Assembly: GCA_022842885.1 (NCBI GenBank)
Contig: JALHOR010000043.1
Span: forward strand, 1 to 41,024
Direction of reading: 5' to 3'
DNA length: 41,024 bases
Origin: Anaerolineae bacterium
Lineage (GTDB): Bacteria > Chloroflexota > Anaerolineae > Aggregatilineales > Phototrophicaceae
Every line of letters starts with the position of its first letter. The first letter of the stretch is position 1. The notes under the pieces are model-generated. The model made no database searches. It was not told the DNA's origin and saw nothing but the letters and a program-made list of their open reading frames with translations. The position numbers were made by a program, and so were the translations under genes. Positions 32,948 to 41,024 of this stretch are shown piece by piece.

Positions 32948-33818
32948 AACGATTGCCCAATTACGCACCTTGCGCCAATCGCTGAAGGGGCGCGTGGGAT
33001 TGGTGCCAACCATGGGGTATTTGCACGCCGGGCATGTATCATTGGTGGCAGCGGCACGGGCAGATAACCAGCATGTGGTGGCAACCATTTTTGTGAATCC
33101 AACACAGTTTGCCGCCAACGAAGATTTAGCCTCATACCCCCGCGATATGCCGCGTGACTTGAACATGCTGCAAAAAGCCGGTGTGAATATTGTTTTTGCA
33201 CCGAAAGCTGAAAGCATCTATCCGAGCGATTTCCAGACCTATATCACGGTGGAGCAGGTTTCGCAGGGGCGGGAAGGCGGGGCGCGTCCGGGACATTTTC
33301 GCGGTGTGGCAACGGTTGTCGCCAAATTGTTTAACTTAGTGCAGCCGCACAGTGCCTATTTTGGGCAAAAAGACGCGCAACAAGTGGTGGTGATTCGCCA
33401 GATGGTACGTGATTTAAATTTTTTACTTTCGATTGTTGTTTGCCCAATTGTGCGGGAAACTGATGGTTTAGCGATGAGTTCGCGCAATGTTTATTTAACA
33501 CCAGATGAACGCCAATCAGCGAAAATATTACACCGAGCATTACAAATTGTCGGCAAACTTTATGATGAAGGGGAACGCCGCCCACAAGTTTTACGGCAAA
33601 CGGCTTGGGATATTTTGGATCATGAAAAGAGAGTGCAACCGAGTTATGTTTCGCTGGCAGATGCCCGCAATTTGCAAGAAATTGAGCAACCCATAGACCA
33701 GCCATTGCTCTTTTCGATTGCTGCCCAAGTGGGCAAACCGCGTTTATTGGATAATTGTCTGCTGCCCTTAGCCCTCAATACCCAAGAGGGTGCGACACGG
33801 GTTTTGGGTGCAGATTAA
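32934..33818 (+). CDS. panC: Pantothenate synthetase (pantoate-beta-alanine ligase)
   Basis: PanC condenses pantoate and beta-alanine with ATP. The 294-residue protein shows VPTMGYLHAGH (24-34, the HxGH nucleotide-binding motif), FVNPTQF, the YPRDMPRDL segment, GHFRGVATVVAKL, YFGQKDAQQ and the KMSKS-like SSRNVYL. Length and order are standard. It overlaps panB by 14 nt and is the last gene before a convergent hairpin at 33869. panD, which makes beta-alanine, is not in the window. Confidence 0.96.
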   Translation: MEVVETIAQLRTLRQSLKGRVGLVPTMGYLHAGHVSLVAAARADNQHVVATIFVNPTQFAANEDLASYPRDMPRDLNMLQKAGVNIVFAPKAESIYPSDFQTYITVEQVSQGREGGARPGHFRGVATVVAKLFNLVQPHSAYFGQKDAQQVVVIRQMVRDLNFLLSIVVCPIVRETDGLAMSSRNVYLTPDERQSAKILHRALQIVGKLYDEGERRPQVLRQTAWDILDHEKRVQPSYVSLADARNLQEIEQPIDQPLLFSIAAQVGKPRLLDNCLLPLALNTQEGATRVLGAD

Positions 33819-33868
33819 CCCAGTGCTGTGTTTAGGCATATAAGTCGTTCCAGACGATAACAGTTTAT

Positions 33869-33893
33869 ATGGGTAAGTTTTTAACTTACCCAT
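33869..33893. terminator. Bidirectional hairpin between panC and the response regulator
   Basis: ATGGGTAAGTT (33869-33879) and AACTTACCCAT (33883-33893) form a perfect 11-bp stem with a TTT loop, 50 bases past panC and overlapping the stop codon of the convergent response-regulator gene. No long T-tract follows on either strand, so termination may be partial. Confidence 0.6.
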
Positions 33894-34281
33894 CAGTGGC
33901 TGGTGGGGTATGCCCCTCGTTCAAAAAATACCCAACGGTTTCTAACAATTCGCGCCGGCTGATGGGCTTGGATAAATAGCCATTACAACCGGCTTCCAAA
34001 TAACGCTCTCTATCGCCATACATGGCATTCGCCGTGAGCGCAATGATGGGGATATGTTGCAATTTGGGATTGGCTTTGATGCGAGCCGTTACTTCAGTGC
34101 CATCTATATCGGGCAGGTTAATGTCCACCAGAATCAAGGCGGGAACATGTTCTTCCGCCAATTTAAGCCCGCTTCTACCATTGAGGGCATCAAGCATTGC
34201 ATAGCCACCCGTGTCGAGCATTTTACGGACGAGGCGAATATTTTGCGGATTATCTTCAATGTAGAGAATGACAATTGCCAT
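33886..34281 (-). CDS. Single-domain response regulator (CheY-like)
   Basis: This 131-residue receiver domain has no output domain. The acidic pair is E9/D10 (LYIEDNP), the phosphoacceptor is D53 (LILVDINLPD), followed by T83 (IALTANAM) and K105 (YLSKPIS). It resembles the DivK-like receivers common after hybrid kinases. No histidine kinase is next to it. The ATG has no obvious Shine-Dalgarno sequence. It lies downstream of fabH on the same strand, but 126 bases separate them, so co-transcription is uncertain. Confidence 0.9.
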   Translation of the reverse strand: MAIVILYIEDNPQNIRLVRKMLDTGGYAMLDALNGRSGLKLAEEHVPALILVDINLPDIDGTEVTARIKANPKLQHIPIIALTANAMYGDRERYLEAGCNGYLSKPISRRELLETVGYFLNEGHTPPATDG

Positions 34282-34407
34282 GTGTTATCTGTGACCTGCG
34301 ATTGATTCTTAACCTCATTATCAACTGAATTTTGTTGCGATACAAGTTAAGAACTTTCCCCTCCACCATGATACAGGATGACAATTGGCATAGTCAGACC
34401 ATTAACT

Positions 34408-35559
34408 TCACTGTTTAGGGCGAAAACGTTTTGTAAAATTATTCACACTGCGCTGCCAGCGCAGCACCCGCCGCCGCCACCACACAAACCAGTAGAAGGC
34501 TTTGCGGCGCTGTTCGTTTAAACGTGACCGTTGTTCGTCACGTTGTGGCACACCCCATTGGATAACCATGGCTGCCCAAGATAAACCGCCGCCAAACCCA
34601 ACCAGCGCAATGTAATCATTTTGCTGAATTTTATTTTGCTCAATGGCTTCGCACAAGGCAATCGGGATAGACGCTGCCGATGTGTTGCCATATCTATCCA
34701 TATTGCTCATGAAGCGATCCATATCGAGCCGGAGTTTTTTAGCGACCGTTGCCAAAATTCGTTGATTGGCTTGATGTGGCACGATGAGTTTTAAATCTTC
34801 GATACTGATGCCGGCTTTTTCGGTAGTTTGGCGGAGGCTTTCATCTACAACGCGGGTGGCAAATTTAAAGACTTCGCTGCCTGCCATATACATGCGGTTC
34901 ACTTTATGTTCGCCGTTTTCCCTAGCATTTTCCGTCGGGATTGCTAGCAAATCGCAGCCTGCACCATCCGAGCGTAACACACTAGAAAGGACACCGCCGG
35001 GCTGGTCACTCGCTTGTATGACGACAGCCCCCGCGCCATCGCCAAATAAGATACAGGTGCTTCTATCTGTCCAATCGAGGACGCGGCTCATGGTTTCCGA
35101 GCCAATCACGAGGGCGGTACGAATGCTGCCGGAGCGAATCGATTGGGCTGCCATATCCAGCGCATACACGAAACCGGAGCAGGCAGCACTCAAATCAAAC
35201 CCCCCAGCGCGACTTGCGCCTAACCAATCCTGAATTAAGCTGGCGGTTGCCGGAAAAATATGTTCGGGGGTTGAAGTAGCGACGATAATTAAATCCAAAT
35301 CAATCGGCAAGATATTCGCCACGTCTAATGCCCGCCGCGCTGCTCGATACCCTAACGTTGCCGATGATTCTTTATCGCTGGCGATGCGCCGTTCTTTGAT
35401 GCCAGTGCGTTCTTGAATCCAAGCATCAGTCGTTTCGACAATGGCAGACATCTCATCGTTGGTCATGACATAATCGGGGACTGCCATGCCCCAACCGACG
35501 ATACGGGCATAGATGCCATTGGGCTGGATAGGTGGTGTTCCGTTTTTATGCGTGACCAT
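34408..35559 (-). CDS. fabH: Beta-ketoacyl-ACP synthase III with an unusual Arg/Trp-rich tail
   Basis: FabH starts fatty acid synthesis by condensing acyl-CoA with malonyl-ACP. The 383-residue protein has the catalytic triad C127 (AACSGFVYA), H262 (VPHQANQR) and N292 (RYGNTSAAS), plus [12 protein letters not shown]. The catalytic core ends near residue 337. The last ~45 residues are an extra tail rich in Arg and Trp ([16 protein letters not shown]), absent from ordinary FabH. I chose the ATG at 35559, which overlaps fabF by 14 nt. The frame itself opens upstream at 35616. It follows fabF, with no acpP between them. Confidence 0.92.
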   Translation of the reverse strand: MVTHKNGTPPIQPNGIYARIVGWGMAVPDYVMTNDEMSAIVETTDAWIQERTGIKERRIASDKESSATLGYRAARRALDVANILPIDLDLIIVATSTPEHIFPATASLIQDWLGASRAGGFDLSAACSGFVYALDMAAQSIRSGSIRTALVIGSETMSRVLDWTDRSTCILFGDGAGAVVIQASDQPGGVLSSVLRSDGAGCDLLAIPTENARENGEHKVNRMYMAGSEVFKFATRVVDESLRQTTEKAGISIEDLKLIVPHQANQRILATVAKKLRLDMDRFMSNMDRYGNTSAASIPIALCEAIEQNKIQQNDYIALVGFGGGLSWAAMVIQWGVPQRDEQRSRLNEQRRKAFYWFVWWRRRVLRWQRSVNNFTKRFRPKQ

Positions 35560-36802
35560 TTTGGTTGTATTTGCCCAGAAGAATGACGGCATTGTGACCG
35601 CCAAACCCGAAGGCATTACTCATAACGACGTTAATTTCCCGTGCGACGCCCACATTGGGGGTATAGTTTAAATCACAATCTGGGTCGGGATTATCCAGAT
35701 TCATCGTGGGTGGTACAAAATTGTGCTGCATCGCCATCAAACAAAACACGGCTTCAATCGCGCCGGCGGCACCTAGAGCATGTCCAGTGACGGATTTGGT
35801 GGAACTGATGGGGATATTGTAGGCATCTTCGCCCAATGCGGTTTTGATAGCGCGGGTTTCGGCAGCATCGTTCAGCGGCGTGCTAGTGCCATGCGCGTTG
35901 ATGTAATCAATATTTTCCGGTTTTAATCCGGCATCGCGCAGAGCAAATTCCATTGCTTTGGCAGCGCCTTCGCCAGTTTCAATCGGTGCAGTTGGGTGAT
36001 AGGCGTCGGAGGTATGCCCATAACCCAAGACTTCGCCATAAATTTTTGCGCCGCGTGCTAAGGCATCTTCTAAGCGTTCTAGCACCACAATCCCTGCGCC
36101 TTCTGCCGGAATAAACCCATCACGGTCAGAATCAAAGGGGCGTGAGGCTTTATGGGGTTCGTCATTGCGTTTGGAAAGTGCTTTCATGTTGGCGAATCCG
36201 GCTACACATACCGGAACGATAGCCGCTTCGGAAGCACCTGCTAACATGGCTTTGGCTTGTCCACGCCGGATAATTTCGGCAGCCTCACCGATGCAATTAT
36301 TGCCAGTGGCGCAGGCTGTTGTCAGGTCAAAATTGGGTCCGCGTAGGTTAAATTCCATCGAGATTTTGCCCGATGTGGAATCAATCAGCAGTTTGGGAAT
36401 TGCCAAAGGGCTAACGCCGCGATGCCCTTTTTGTTCAAAATCTGTGATGGTTTCCACTAGCGATTGAATGCCGCCAATGCCGCTGCCGATGGCGCAGCCA
36501 ATCTCGTAACGATTTTCGGTCGTAATTTGCAGCCCACTATCGGCAACCGCTTGTTGAGCCGCCGCGAGTGCCAATTGCGTCACGCGGTCGGTGCGGCGCA
36601 CTTCTTTTTTGCCAATAATCGCCTCAATATCGAGATTTTTAACTTCGCCAGCGAGGTGATTGGCAACCAAGTGATAGTCAAAGAGTGTAATCGTGCCGAT
36701 GCCACTGCGACCAGCCGCAGTATTCTGCCAAGCCTCTTCGACAGTGTTGCCGGTAGGGCAAACAATCCCCATGCCAGTGATTACAACGCGGGTTCGTCCC
36801 AC
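35546..36802 (-). CDS. fabF: Beta-ketoacyl-ACP synthase II
   Basis: FabF elongates acyl-ACP with malonyl-ACP. The 418-residue protein has the decarboxylating-condensing triad C164 (TACATGNN), H304 ([11 protein letters not shown]) and H341 ([11 protein letters not shown]), with the N-terminal [12 protein letters not shown] and C-terminal [10 protein letters not shown]. All are standard. The GTG start at 36802 is preceded by AGGAGGGG. It is the first gene of the fabF-fabH pair on the minus strand and is transcribed away from the epimerase-like gene. Confidence 0.95.
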   Translation of the reverse strand: MGRTRVVITGMGIVCPTGNTVEEAWQNTAAGRSGIGTITLFDYHLVANHLAGEVKNLDIEAIIGKKEVRRTDRVTQLALAAAQQAVADSGLQITTENRYEIGCAIGSGIGGIQSLVETITDFEQKGHRGVSPLAIPKLLIDSTSGKISMEFNLRGPNFDLTTACATGNNCIGEAAEIIRRGQAKAMLAGASEAAIVPVCVAGFANMKALSKRNDEPHKASRPFDSDRDGFIPAEGAGIVVLERLEDALARGAKIYGEVLGYGHTSDAYHPTAPIETGEGAAKAMEFALRDAGLKPENIDYINAHGTSTPLNDAAETRAIKTALGEDAYNIPISSTKSVTGHALGAAGAIEAVFCLMAMQHNFVPPTMNLDNPDPDCDLNYTPNVGVAREINVVMSNAFGFGGHNAVILLGKYNQNGHA

Positions 36803-36898
36803 GATTCCCCTCCTGTGGTTGTCTTGATGTATTGATTAAACACACGATAGCGAAGATGGTTGCTCACATCCTCACAGGCTTTTTTCTGTTTTTGGGCG

Positions 36899-36907
36899 TG
36901 TTATAAT
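36899..36907 (+). promoter_or_regulatory. Extended -10 promoter for the 36975 gene group
   Basis: TGTTATAAT is a perfect extended -10 in the 172-base divergent region between fabF and the epimerase-like gene. Transcription would begin near 36914, leaving a leader of about 60 nt with AAGGAAG at about 36955. No strong -35 is needed in this promoter class. Confidence 0.5.
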
Positions 36908-36974
36908 GCTCGGCTGTGATAGTGCTGGCTATTATATATGCCACGCGCCTAATAAGGAAGAATGCCCATTTAAT

Positions 36975-37934
36975 ATGATTTTGGTGACGGGTGCTGTGGG
37001 ATTTGTCGGGCGTTATGTCGTGCGCCAATTGATGGCGGAGGGGTTGCCTGTGCGGTGCTTGCTCCCAGAATATCAATCGCGCCGTTTGCCGTGGCATGAT
37101 GAACCGGGTGGTGTGCCGGAAATTGTGGTTGGCACCTTGCTGGATGATGAGGCAGTTTTTAAAGCCGTTACTGGGGTACATACCATTATTCACTTGGCAA
37201 GCGCCCAGTGGTGGGGTCGCCAGCGTGATTTGGAACGGGTAGAAATTGCTGGAACACGCAACCTCATTGCCATTGCCCGGTCAGCACGGGTGGGGCGCAT
37301 CATCACCCTAAGTCATTTAGGCGCGACACCTGCTTCGGCATATTTGCTGCATCGCATCAAAGGGCAAGTAGAAGAAGTCGTCCGTAACAGCGGGTTAGCC
37401 TATACGATTTTGCGTTCAGGCGTTATTTTTGGCGAAGAAGATGTTTTTATCAATCACATTGCCTTGATGATGCGAATCAACCCGTTCTTTTTCCTGATGC
37501 CCGGACAAGGCGAAAGCGTGCTGCATCCGATCTATATTGATGACATGGTGAAAGCCATTGCGCGTTGTTTAGAATCCATCGATGCCGTAGATAAGACGCT
37601 GGAAATCGGCGGGCTAGAATATGTGACGCTGGAAGATTTGTTATATACCGTGATGCGCGTGACAGGGATGCAGCGTTTTTTAATTCCTGTGCCACCGTAT
37701 CTGCTGCGTTGGATTACAATCGTGTATGACCGCTTGCTGCCACGCACGCTCATGACACCGCAGTGGTTGGATATTCTGGCAACCAATCGGACTGCTGGCT
37801 TGAGCAATACATATGATTATTTTCGGTTTCAGCCGCGTCGTTTTGAAGATACTTTATTGACTTATTTGCCCCGTCAGCGGCATTTTTGGCGGGTATTGCG
37901 CCACACATTTCGTCGTCGCCCGCGTGGGTTGTAG
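36975..37934 (+). CDS. NAD(P)-binding epimerase/reductase-like protein (atypical SDR)
   Basis: This 319-residue Rossmann protein starts MILVTGAVGFVGRYVVRQL (a GxxGxxG dinucleotide site). It then has HLASAQWWG, a LSHLGATPASAYLLHRIKGQ segment, with Tyr and Lys in the place of the SDR YxxxK pair but with altered spacing, and ILRSGVIFGEED. This pattern fits NmrA/complex-I NDUFA9-like atypical SDRs. The C-terminal third is basic with hydrophobic helices and may touch the membrane. The ATG at 36975 was chosen because the upstream frame overlaps the promoter. It is followed eight bases later by the GNAT gene. The substrate is unknown. Confidence 0.82.
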   Translation: MILVTGAVGFVGRYVVRQLMAEGLPVRCLLPEYQSRRLPWHDEPGGVPEIVVGTLLDDEAVFKAVTGVHTIIHLASAQWWGRQRDLERVEIAGTRNLIAIARSARVGRIITLSHLGATPASAYLLHRIKGQVEEVVRNSGLAYTILRSGVIFGEEDVFINHIALMMRINPFFFLMPGQGESVLHPIYIDDMVKAIARCLESIDAVDKTLEIGGLEYVTLEDLLYTVMRVTGMQRFLIPVPPYLLRWITIVYDRLLPRTLMTPQWLDILATNRTAGLSNTYDYFRFQPRRFEDTLLTYLPRQRHFWRVLRHTFRRRPRGL

Positions 37935-37942
37935 GGAATGGT

Positions 37943-38815
37943 ATGAGTCAAATTAGTTACCGCGAATTGAAAACTGCTGATGAGATGGATGCGGCAGTGA
38001 CGCTGCAAAAAATTTATTGGGGAGAGGATTTGGGGGCGTTGGTGCCGGCACATATGCTGCTCTCAATTGTGGGGTATGGTGGGCATGTGCCAGCCGCTTT
38101 TGATGGCGATAGATTAGTCGGCTTGCTGATTGGTTTTATCGGCGCAAGTCAAACAGTGGGGAGTGATTTGCCGCTAAAAGACCGCTTGCTGGTCATGTCG
38201 AAACGCATGGTGGTACTGCCAGATTATCGCAGCCATAATATTGGCACACAGCTAAAACTGATGCAGCGCGATTTTGCCATTGCCAACGGCATCCAATTGG
38301 TCACATGGACATTTGACCCGCTGCTGGCACGCAACGCCTATCTCAATATTTATAAATTGGGCGCGACGGGGCAACGGTATGAAGCCGATTATTTTGGTGC
38401 ATCGCAATATGCCATGATTAGCGGTGATAGATTGGTAATTAACTGGTGGGTAAATCATCAGAATACGATTGCTCATATTCAAGGCGAAGTCCCCAAATAT
38501 ACGCTTCAGCAGTATTTGGATAACAGCGCGGCAATCATCAATGCGGCGGTAATGGATGATAAATGCTGCCTTGCGCCTGCGGAACAGCATCAAATTTCTG
38601 ATAATCCCATTTTATTGCTGGAAATTCCCGCGGAATTTGCCCAGTTGCAGCAGCAAGATATATCACTGGCAAAACGATGGCGCGAGCATATCCGGCAGAT
38701 TTTCCCGGCGGTGATGGCAGCGGGTTATGTGGTGACGAATTTTATCCGCGAAGGTGAACGGACTTTATATGTGTTCACCCGCGATGATGGTAGTTTTCGA
38801 TTTATGAAAGCATGA
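37943..38815 (+). CDS. GNAT-family acyltransferase, probable amino-acid N-succinyltransferase
   Basis: This 290-residue GNAT protein has the acetyl-CoA-type core (LVMSKRMVVLPDYRSHNIGTQ at about 83-103, with the R-x-x-x-I-G-x loop). A FDPLLARNAYLNIYKLGA segment and a long C-terminal domain follow, as in the COG3375-like group. Such proteins are found beside N-succinylamino-acid racemases, where they succinylate D-amino acids. The gene is followed 37 bases later by exactly such a racemase-like enzyme. I chose ATG 37943, eight bases after the epimerase stop. The frame also opens upstream at 37886. Acyl donor and acceptor are inferred from context. Confidence 0.83.
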   Translation: MSQISYRELKTADEMDAAVTLQKIYWGEDLGALVPAHMLLSIVGYGGHVPAAFDGDRLVGLLIGFIGASQTVGSDLPLKDRLLVMSKRMVVLPDYRSHNIGTQLKLMQRDFAIANGIQLVTWTFDPLLARNAYLNIYKLGATGQRYEADYFGASQYAMISGDRLVINWWVNHQNTIAHIQGEVPKYTLQQYLDNSAAIINAAVMDDKCCLAPAEQHQISDNPILLLEIPAEFAQLQQQDISLAKRWREHIRQIFPAVMAAGYVVTNFIREGERTLYVFTRDDGSFRFMKA

Positions 38816-38852
38816 TATTTTTTGCAATTAACTCACTCAGGAGCGATTTGCC

Positions 38853-40007
38853 TTGCGAAGCATTACGATTAAAGAGATCCATTTACATCCCATTGCTATG
38901 CCTTTTGTGGAGCCGCTGACAACCAGTTTTGGGGTTGAGCCATTCAAAGCGGCAATTCTTGTGGAACTTATCACCGAAGAAGGCGTTATCGGTTGGGGCG
39001 AAGCCTCGGTTGAGACGGCACCCGGCTACGCGGGGGAAACGATTGGTACCGGGTATCACATCCTCAAGCATTTTCTGCTGCCCAAAGTGATTGGCAAAAC
39101 CATCGAAAATCCAATGGAAATTCCCGGATTGATTAAGCTGGTGCGCGACAACAAACATGCCAAACATGGCTTAGAAGGCGCGGTTTGGGATGCCTTCGCT
39201 AAAACCAATAACATGCGTTTAGCGGATTTGATGGCGTCGTATCTGCCAGAAGGTCATGCTTCGACCAATCGGGCAGTCGTTGGGGTGAGCATTGGCATTC
39301 AGCCTTCTGTCGAAAAAACCTTGGAAATTATCAATAAACGGTTGAATCAAGGTTATGGGCGCATCAAACTCAAGATTAAGCCGGGTTGGGATGTGGAATT
39401 GGCAAAAGGGGTGCGGGCAGCACTACCGAATGTCACGTTGATGCTGGATGCCAACAGTGCCTATACGCTCAAAGATGCTGACCATTTGGCGCAGTTAGAC
39501 GATTTACATTTGCTCATGGTGGAACAGCCGCTTGCCAACGACGACATTTACGAACATGGCAAATTGCAACCCCACATCAAAACGCTGATTTGCCTAGATG
39601 AAAGCATCAAATCTGCCAATGATTTGCGGCTGGCGCTGCAAGTAGGCGCGATTCGCATTTTGAATTTGAAGCCGGCTCGTGTTGGTGGTTTTACCGAATG
39701 TTTGGAAATTTATCGTGTGTGTGTGGAACACAACTTGCCGTTGTGGGTTGGTGGGATGCTGGAAACAGGTATCGGGCGGGCGGCAAATGTAGCATTGGCA
39801 TCGCTGCCGGGTGTGACGCTGCCGTGCGATATTTCTGCCACAGACCGTTATTTTAATCCGGATTTGACCGAACCGCCGTTTGTGTTGCAAGCCGGCAGCA
39901 CCTTACCCGTGCCGGATGGGGCAGGTATTGGCGTGGAAATTCAGCGCGACCGTTTAGAAGCCGCTGCGGCGTTGTGGCATGAACGCGGCATGTATCAGTT
40001 AGGATAA
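38853..40007 (+). CDS. N-succinylamino-acid racemase/o-succinylbenzoate synthase family enzyme
   Basis: This 384-residue enolase-superfamily enzyme has the catalytic K172-x-K174 (RIKLKIKPGWD), metal ligands D199, E224 and D249, the acid/base K273 (NLKPARVGGF) and GMLETGIGRAANVALASLP. The protein closely resembles the Amycolatopsis NSAR/OSBS subfamily. The Arg after the catalytic Lys (R276) is the second-shell residue linked to racemase activity in that subfamily. With a GNAT acyltransferase next door, racemisation of N-succinylamino acids is more likely than MenC function in menaquinone synthesis, but dual function is known in this family. TTG at 38853 is the start, behind AGGAG. Confidence 0.88.
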   Translation: MRSITIKEIHLHPIAMPFVEPLTTSFGVEPFKAAILVELITEEGVIGWGEASVETAPGYAGETIGTGYHILKHFLLPKVIGKTIENPMEIPGLIKLVRDNKHAKHGLEGAVWDAFAKTNNMRLADLMASYLPEGHASTNRAVVGVSIGIQPSVEKTLEIINKRLNQGYGRIKLKIKPGWDVELAKGVRAALPNVTLMLDANSAYTLKDADHLAQLDDLHLLMVEQPLANDDIYEHGKLQPHIKTLICLDESIKSANDLRLALQVGAIRILNLKPARVGGFTECLEIYRVCVEHNLPLWVGGMLETGIGRAANVALASLPGVTLPCDISATDRYFNPDLTEPPFVLQAGSTLPVPDGAGIGVEIQRDRLEAAAALWHERGMYQLG

Positions 40008-40012
40008 GGCTC

Positions 40013-40840
40013 ATGCGATTATTTGATGATACGACGATTGGGTTTATTGGTGCCGGGGCGATGGGCAGTGCCATGATTGGCGGGCTATTGGCTAAAAATT
40101 TGATTCCGCCCGAAAATATTATCGCTTCTGACCCACATCCTGAGCAGGGACAAAAACTGATTGATGAATATGGCATTCGGTTTACGCTGGATAATTTGGA
40201 AGCTGCCAAACAATCGGATGTGTTGGTATTGGCGGTTAAACCGCAAGTGCTGGATAGAGTTTTAGCGCCGCTGCGGGGGCGGGTTGACCATGTTTCGATG
40301 ATTTTGAGCATTGTTGCCAGCGCCAAACTCCGCACAATTGTGGGTGAACTGCTCAATTCGCGGGTGGTACGGGCGATGCCTAATACCCCTGCCCAAATTG
40401 GCGAGGGGATGAGCGTGTGGTGCGCGACGCACGAAGTCGAAGAAGAACAGCATCATCAAGCCTCGCAGTTGCTGGGTTCTTTGGGCGAACAACTGTATGT
40501 AGACGATGAACGGTTGCTGGATATGGCAACAGCATTAAACGGCAGTGGTCCCGGTTTTGTGTTTTTATTTATCGAAGCGATGATTGATGCCGGGGTTCGG
40601 ATGGGGTTTACCCACCGCGATTCATCCAAATTGGTGCTGCAAACACTCAAAGGTTCGATTTTGTATGCGCTCGAATCAGGGCTGCATCCAGCGATTTTAC
40701 GCAATCAGGTCACGAGTCCGGGTGGTACAACTGCTGCCGGGTTATATGAACTGGAAAAAATGAATTTGCGGACAGCGGTTGCCGAAGGCATTTGGGCGGC
40801 TTATCAACGCGCAGTGGAACTTGGCGGGGATGAGGATTGA
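40013..40840 (+). CDS. proC: Pyrroline-5-carboxylate reductase
   Basis: ProC reduces pyrroline-5-carboxylate to proline with NAD(P)H. The 275-residue protein has the Rossmann motif IGFIGAGAMGSAMIGGLL, then VLAVKPQVL, RAMPNTPAQIGEG, a NGSGPGFVFLFIEAMIDAGV segment and the C-terminal VTSPGGTTAAGL substrate-binding signature. It starts five bases after the racemase gene. Together with it, this is an amino-acid gene group. Confidence 0.95.
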   Translation: MRLFDDTTIGFIGAGAMGSAMIGGLLAKNLIPPENIIASDPHPEQGQKLIDEYGIRFTLDNLEAAKQSDVLVLAVKPQVLDRVLAPLRGRVDHVSMILSIVASAKLRTIVGELLNSRVVRAMPNTPAQIGEGMSVWCATHEVEEEQHHQASQLLGSLGEQLYVDDERLLDMATALNGSGPGFVFLFIEAMIDAGVRMGFTHRDSSKLVLQTLKGSILYALESGLHPAILRNQVTSPGGTTAAGLYELEKMNLRTAVAEGIWAAYQRAVELGGDED

Positions 40841-40917
40841 TTGGCGAGTCAGCTATTCGCTTTTAGCGTTAGACGCGATCATAAAAATTAGTGTATGTTC
40901 AAAACAGATGATTTTCC

Positions 40918-40941
40918 GTAGGGCGCGATATATCGCGCCCC
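40918..40941. repeat. Intergenic copy of the palindromic repeat
   Basis: GGGCGCGATATATCGCGCCC (40921-40940) is a perfect 20-bp palindrome, flanked by GTA on the left and C on the right. It lies 80 bases after proC. Its reverse complement matches 17117-17140 apart from one substitution and one shifted C. As RNA it could fold as an 8-bp stem with a four-base loop, but no T-tract follows. Confidence 0.75.
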
Positions 40942-40962
40942 ATATGCACCAAGTTAAGGAAA

Positions 40963-41005
40963 AAGGGGTAAACTTTTGTTCATCAAAATAACAAAGGTAC
41001 CCCTT
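40963..41005. repeat. Imperfect inverted repeat before the right-edge ATG
   Basis: AAGGGGTA (40963-40970) pairs with TACCCCTT (40998-41005), and TTTGTT pairs with AACAAA inside, around a bulge. The hairpin ends three bases before an ATG at 41009. It may be a regulatory hairpin or the terminal region of a mobile element, but the window ends too soon to tell. Confidence 0.4.
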
Positions 41006-41008
41006 CTC

Positions 41009-41024
41009 ATGACAACCATACCGC
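41009..41024 (+). CDS. Possible start of a further gene (cut by the window edge)
   Basis: ATG at 41009 begins the codons M-T-T-I-P before the window ends. No Shine-Dalgarno sequence is seen; a hairpin is directly upstream. It is too short for identification. Confidence 0.25.

Noticed and set aside
33331..33705. Minus-strand open frame of 124 codons opposite panC
   Set aside because: panC on the plus strand is complete with all catalytic motifs; the antisense frame has no recognisable protein features.
1..41024. CRISPR array, tRNA or rRNA genes, integrase or phage genes
   Set aside because: No regularly spaced repeats, no cloverleaf-like sequence in the short intergenic gaps and no such protein families were seen.

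Overview
The window reads as a gene-dense bacterial chromosome segment of moderate GC with almost no intergenic space: 35 confident or likely genes, several small or partial candidates, many ATGA/GTGA/TGATG junctions, and frequent GTG/TTG starts. The gene content suggests a member of the Chloroflexota, probably an Anaerolineae-like lineage. The pointers are F420 genes with a free-standing FbiB-C-like nitroreductase, a selenium-type molybdenum hydroxylase set, and several lineage-type hypothetical proteins. This placement is inferred from gene content, not from a marker gene.

Region 1 (1-3062, minus strand) is a three-gene operon: 8-oxoguanine deaminase, a two-domain Nudix protein, and adenine deaminase, which runs off the left edge. 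Region 2 (3146-9049, plus) has an extended -10 promoter, an AT-rich HEAT-like gene that looks acquired, threonine synthase, a GT2 glycosyltransferase, a small coiled-coil protein, a fold-type II PLP enzyme and an unrecognised protein. Region 3 (9073-15159) joins an SsnA-type aminohydrolase to an F420 block: npdG, cofE, nitroreductase, cofD, cofC and an LLM-family F420 oxidoreductase. fbiC/cofGH is not in the window.

Region 4 (15180-27837) starts with a helical-repeat protein that probably uses a CTG start and a large membrane glycosyltransferase whose coding sequence contains a short palindromic repeat. The molybdenum hydroxylase locus follows: xdhC, a metallophosphoesterase, a FAD-[2Fe-2S] fusion subunit, a two-TM protein, a 584-residue protein with a nucleoside-phosphorylase-like C-terminal half, the molybdopterin subunit, and a YqeC-MocA fusion for cofactor maturation. 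Together with purine nucleoside phosphorylase (30416) and the deaminases, this suggests a route from nucleosides to free bases to deaminated and hydroxylated purines.

Region 5 (27834-41024) is mostly housekeeping: a K+ channel with two RCK modules, a small minus-strand protein, punA, a P/T-rich membrane protein, panB-panC, an orphan response regulator, fabF-fabH (minus), an NAD(P)-binding epimerase-like protein, a GNAT/N-succinylamino-acid racemase pair, and proC. The right edge holds a second copy of the palindromic repeat, a hairpin, and the first codons of a possible further gene. No tRNA, rRNA, CRISPR array or recognisable transposase was seen. No stretch longer than 300 bases lacks a gene.
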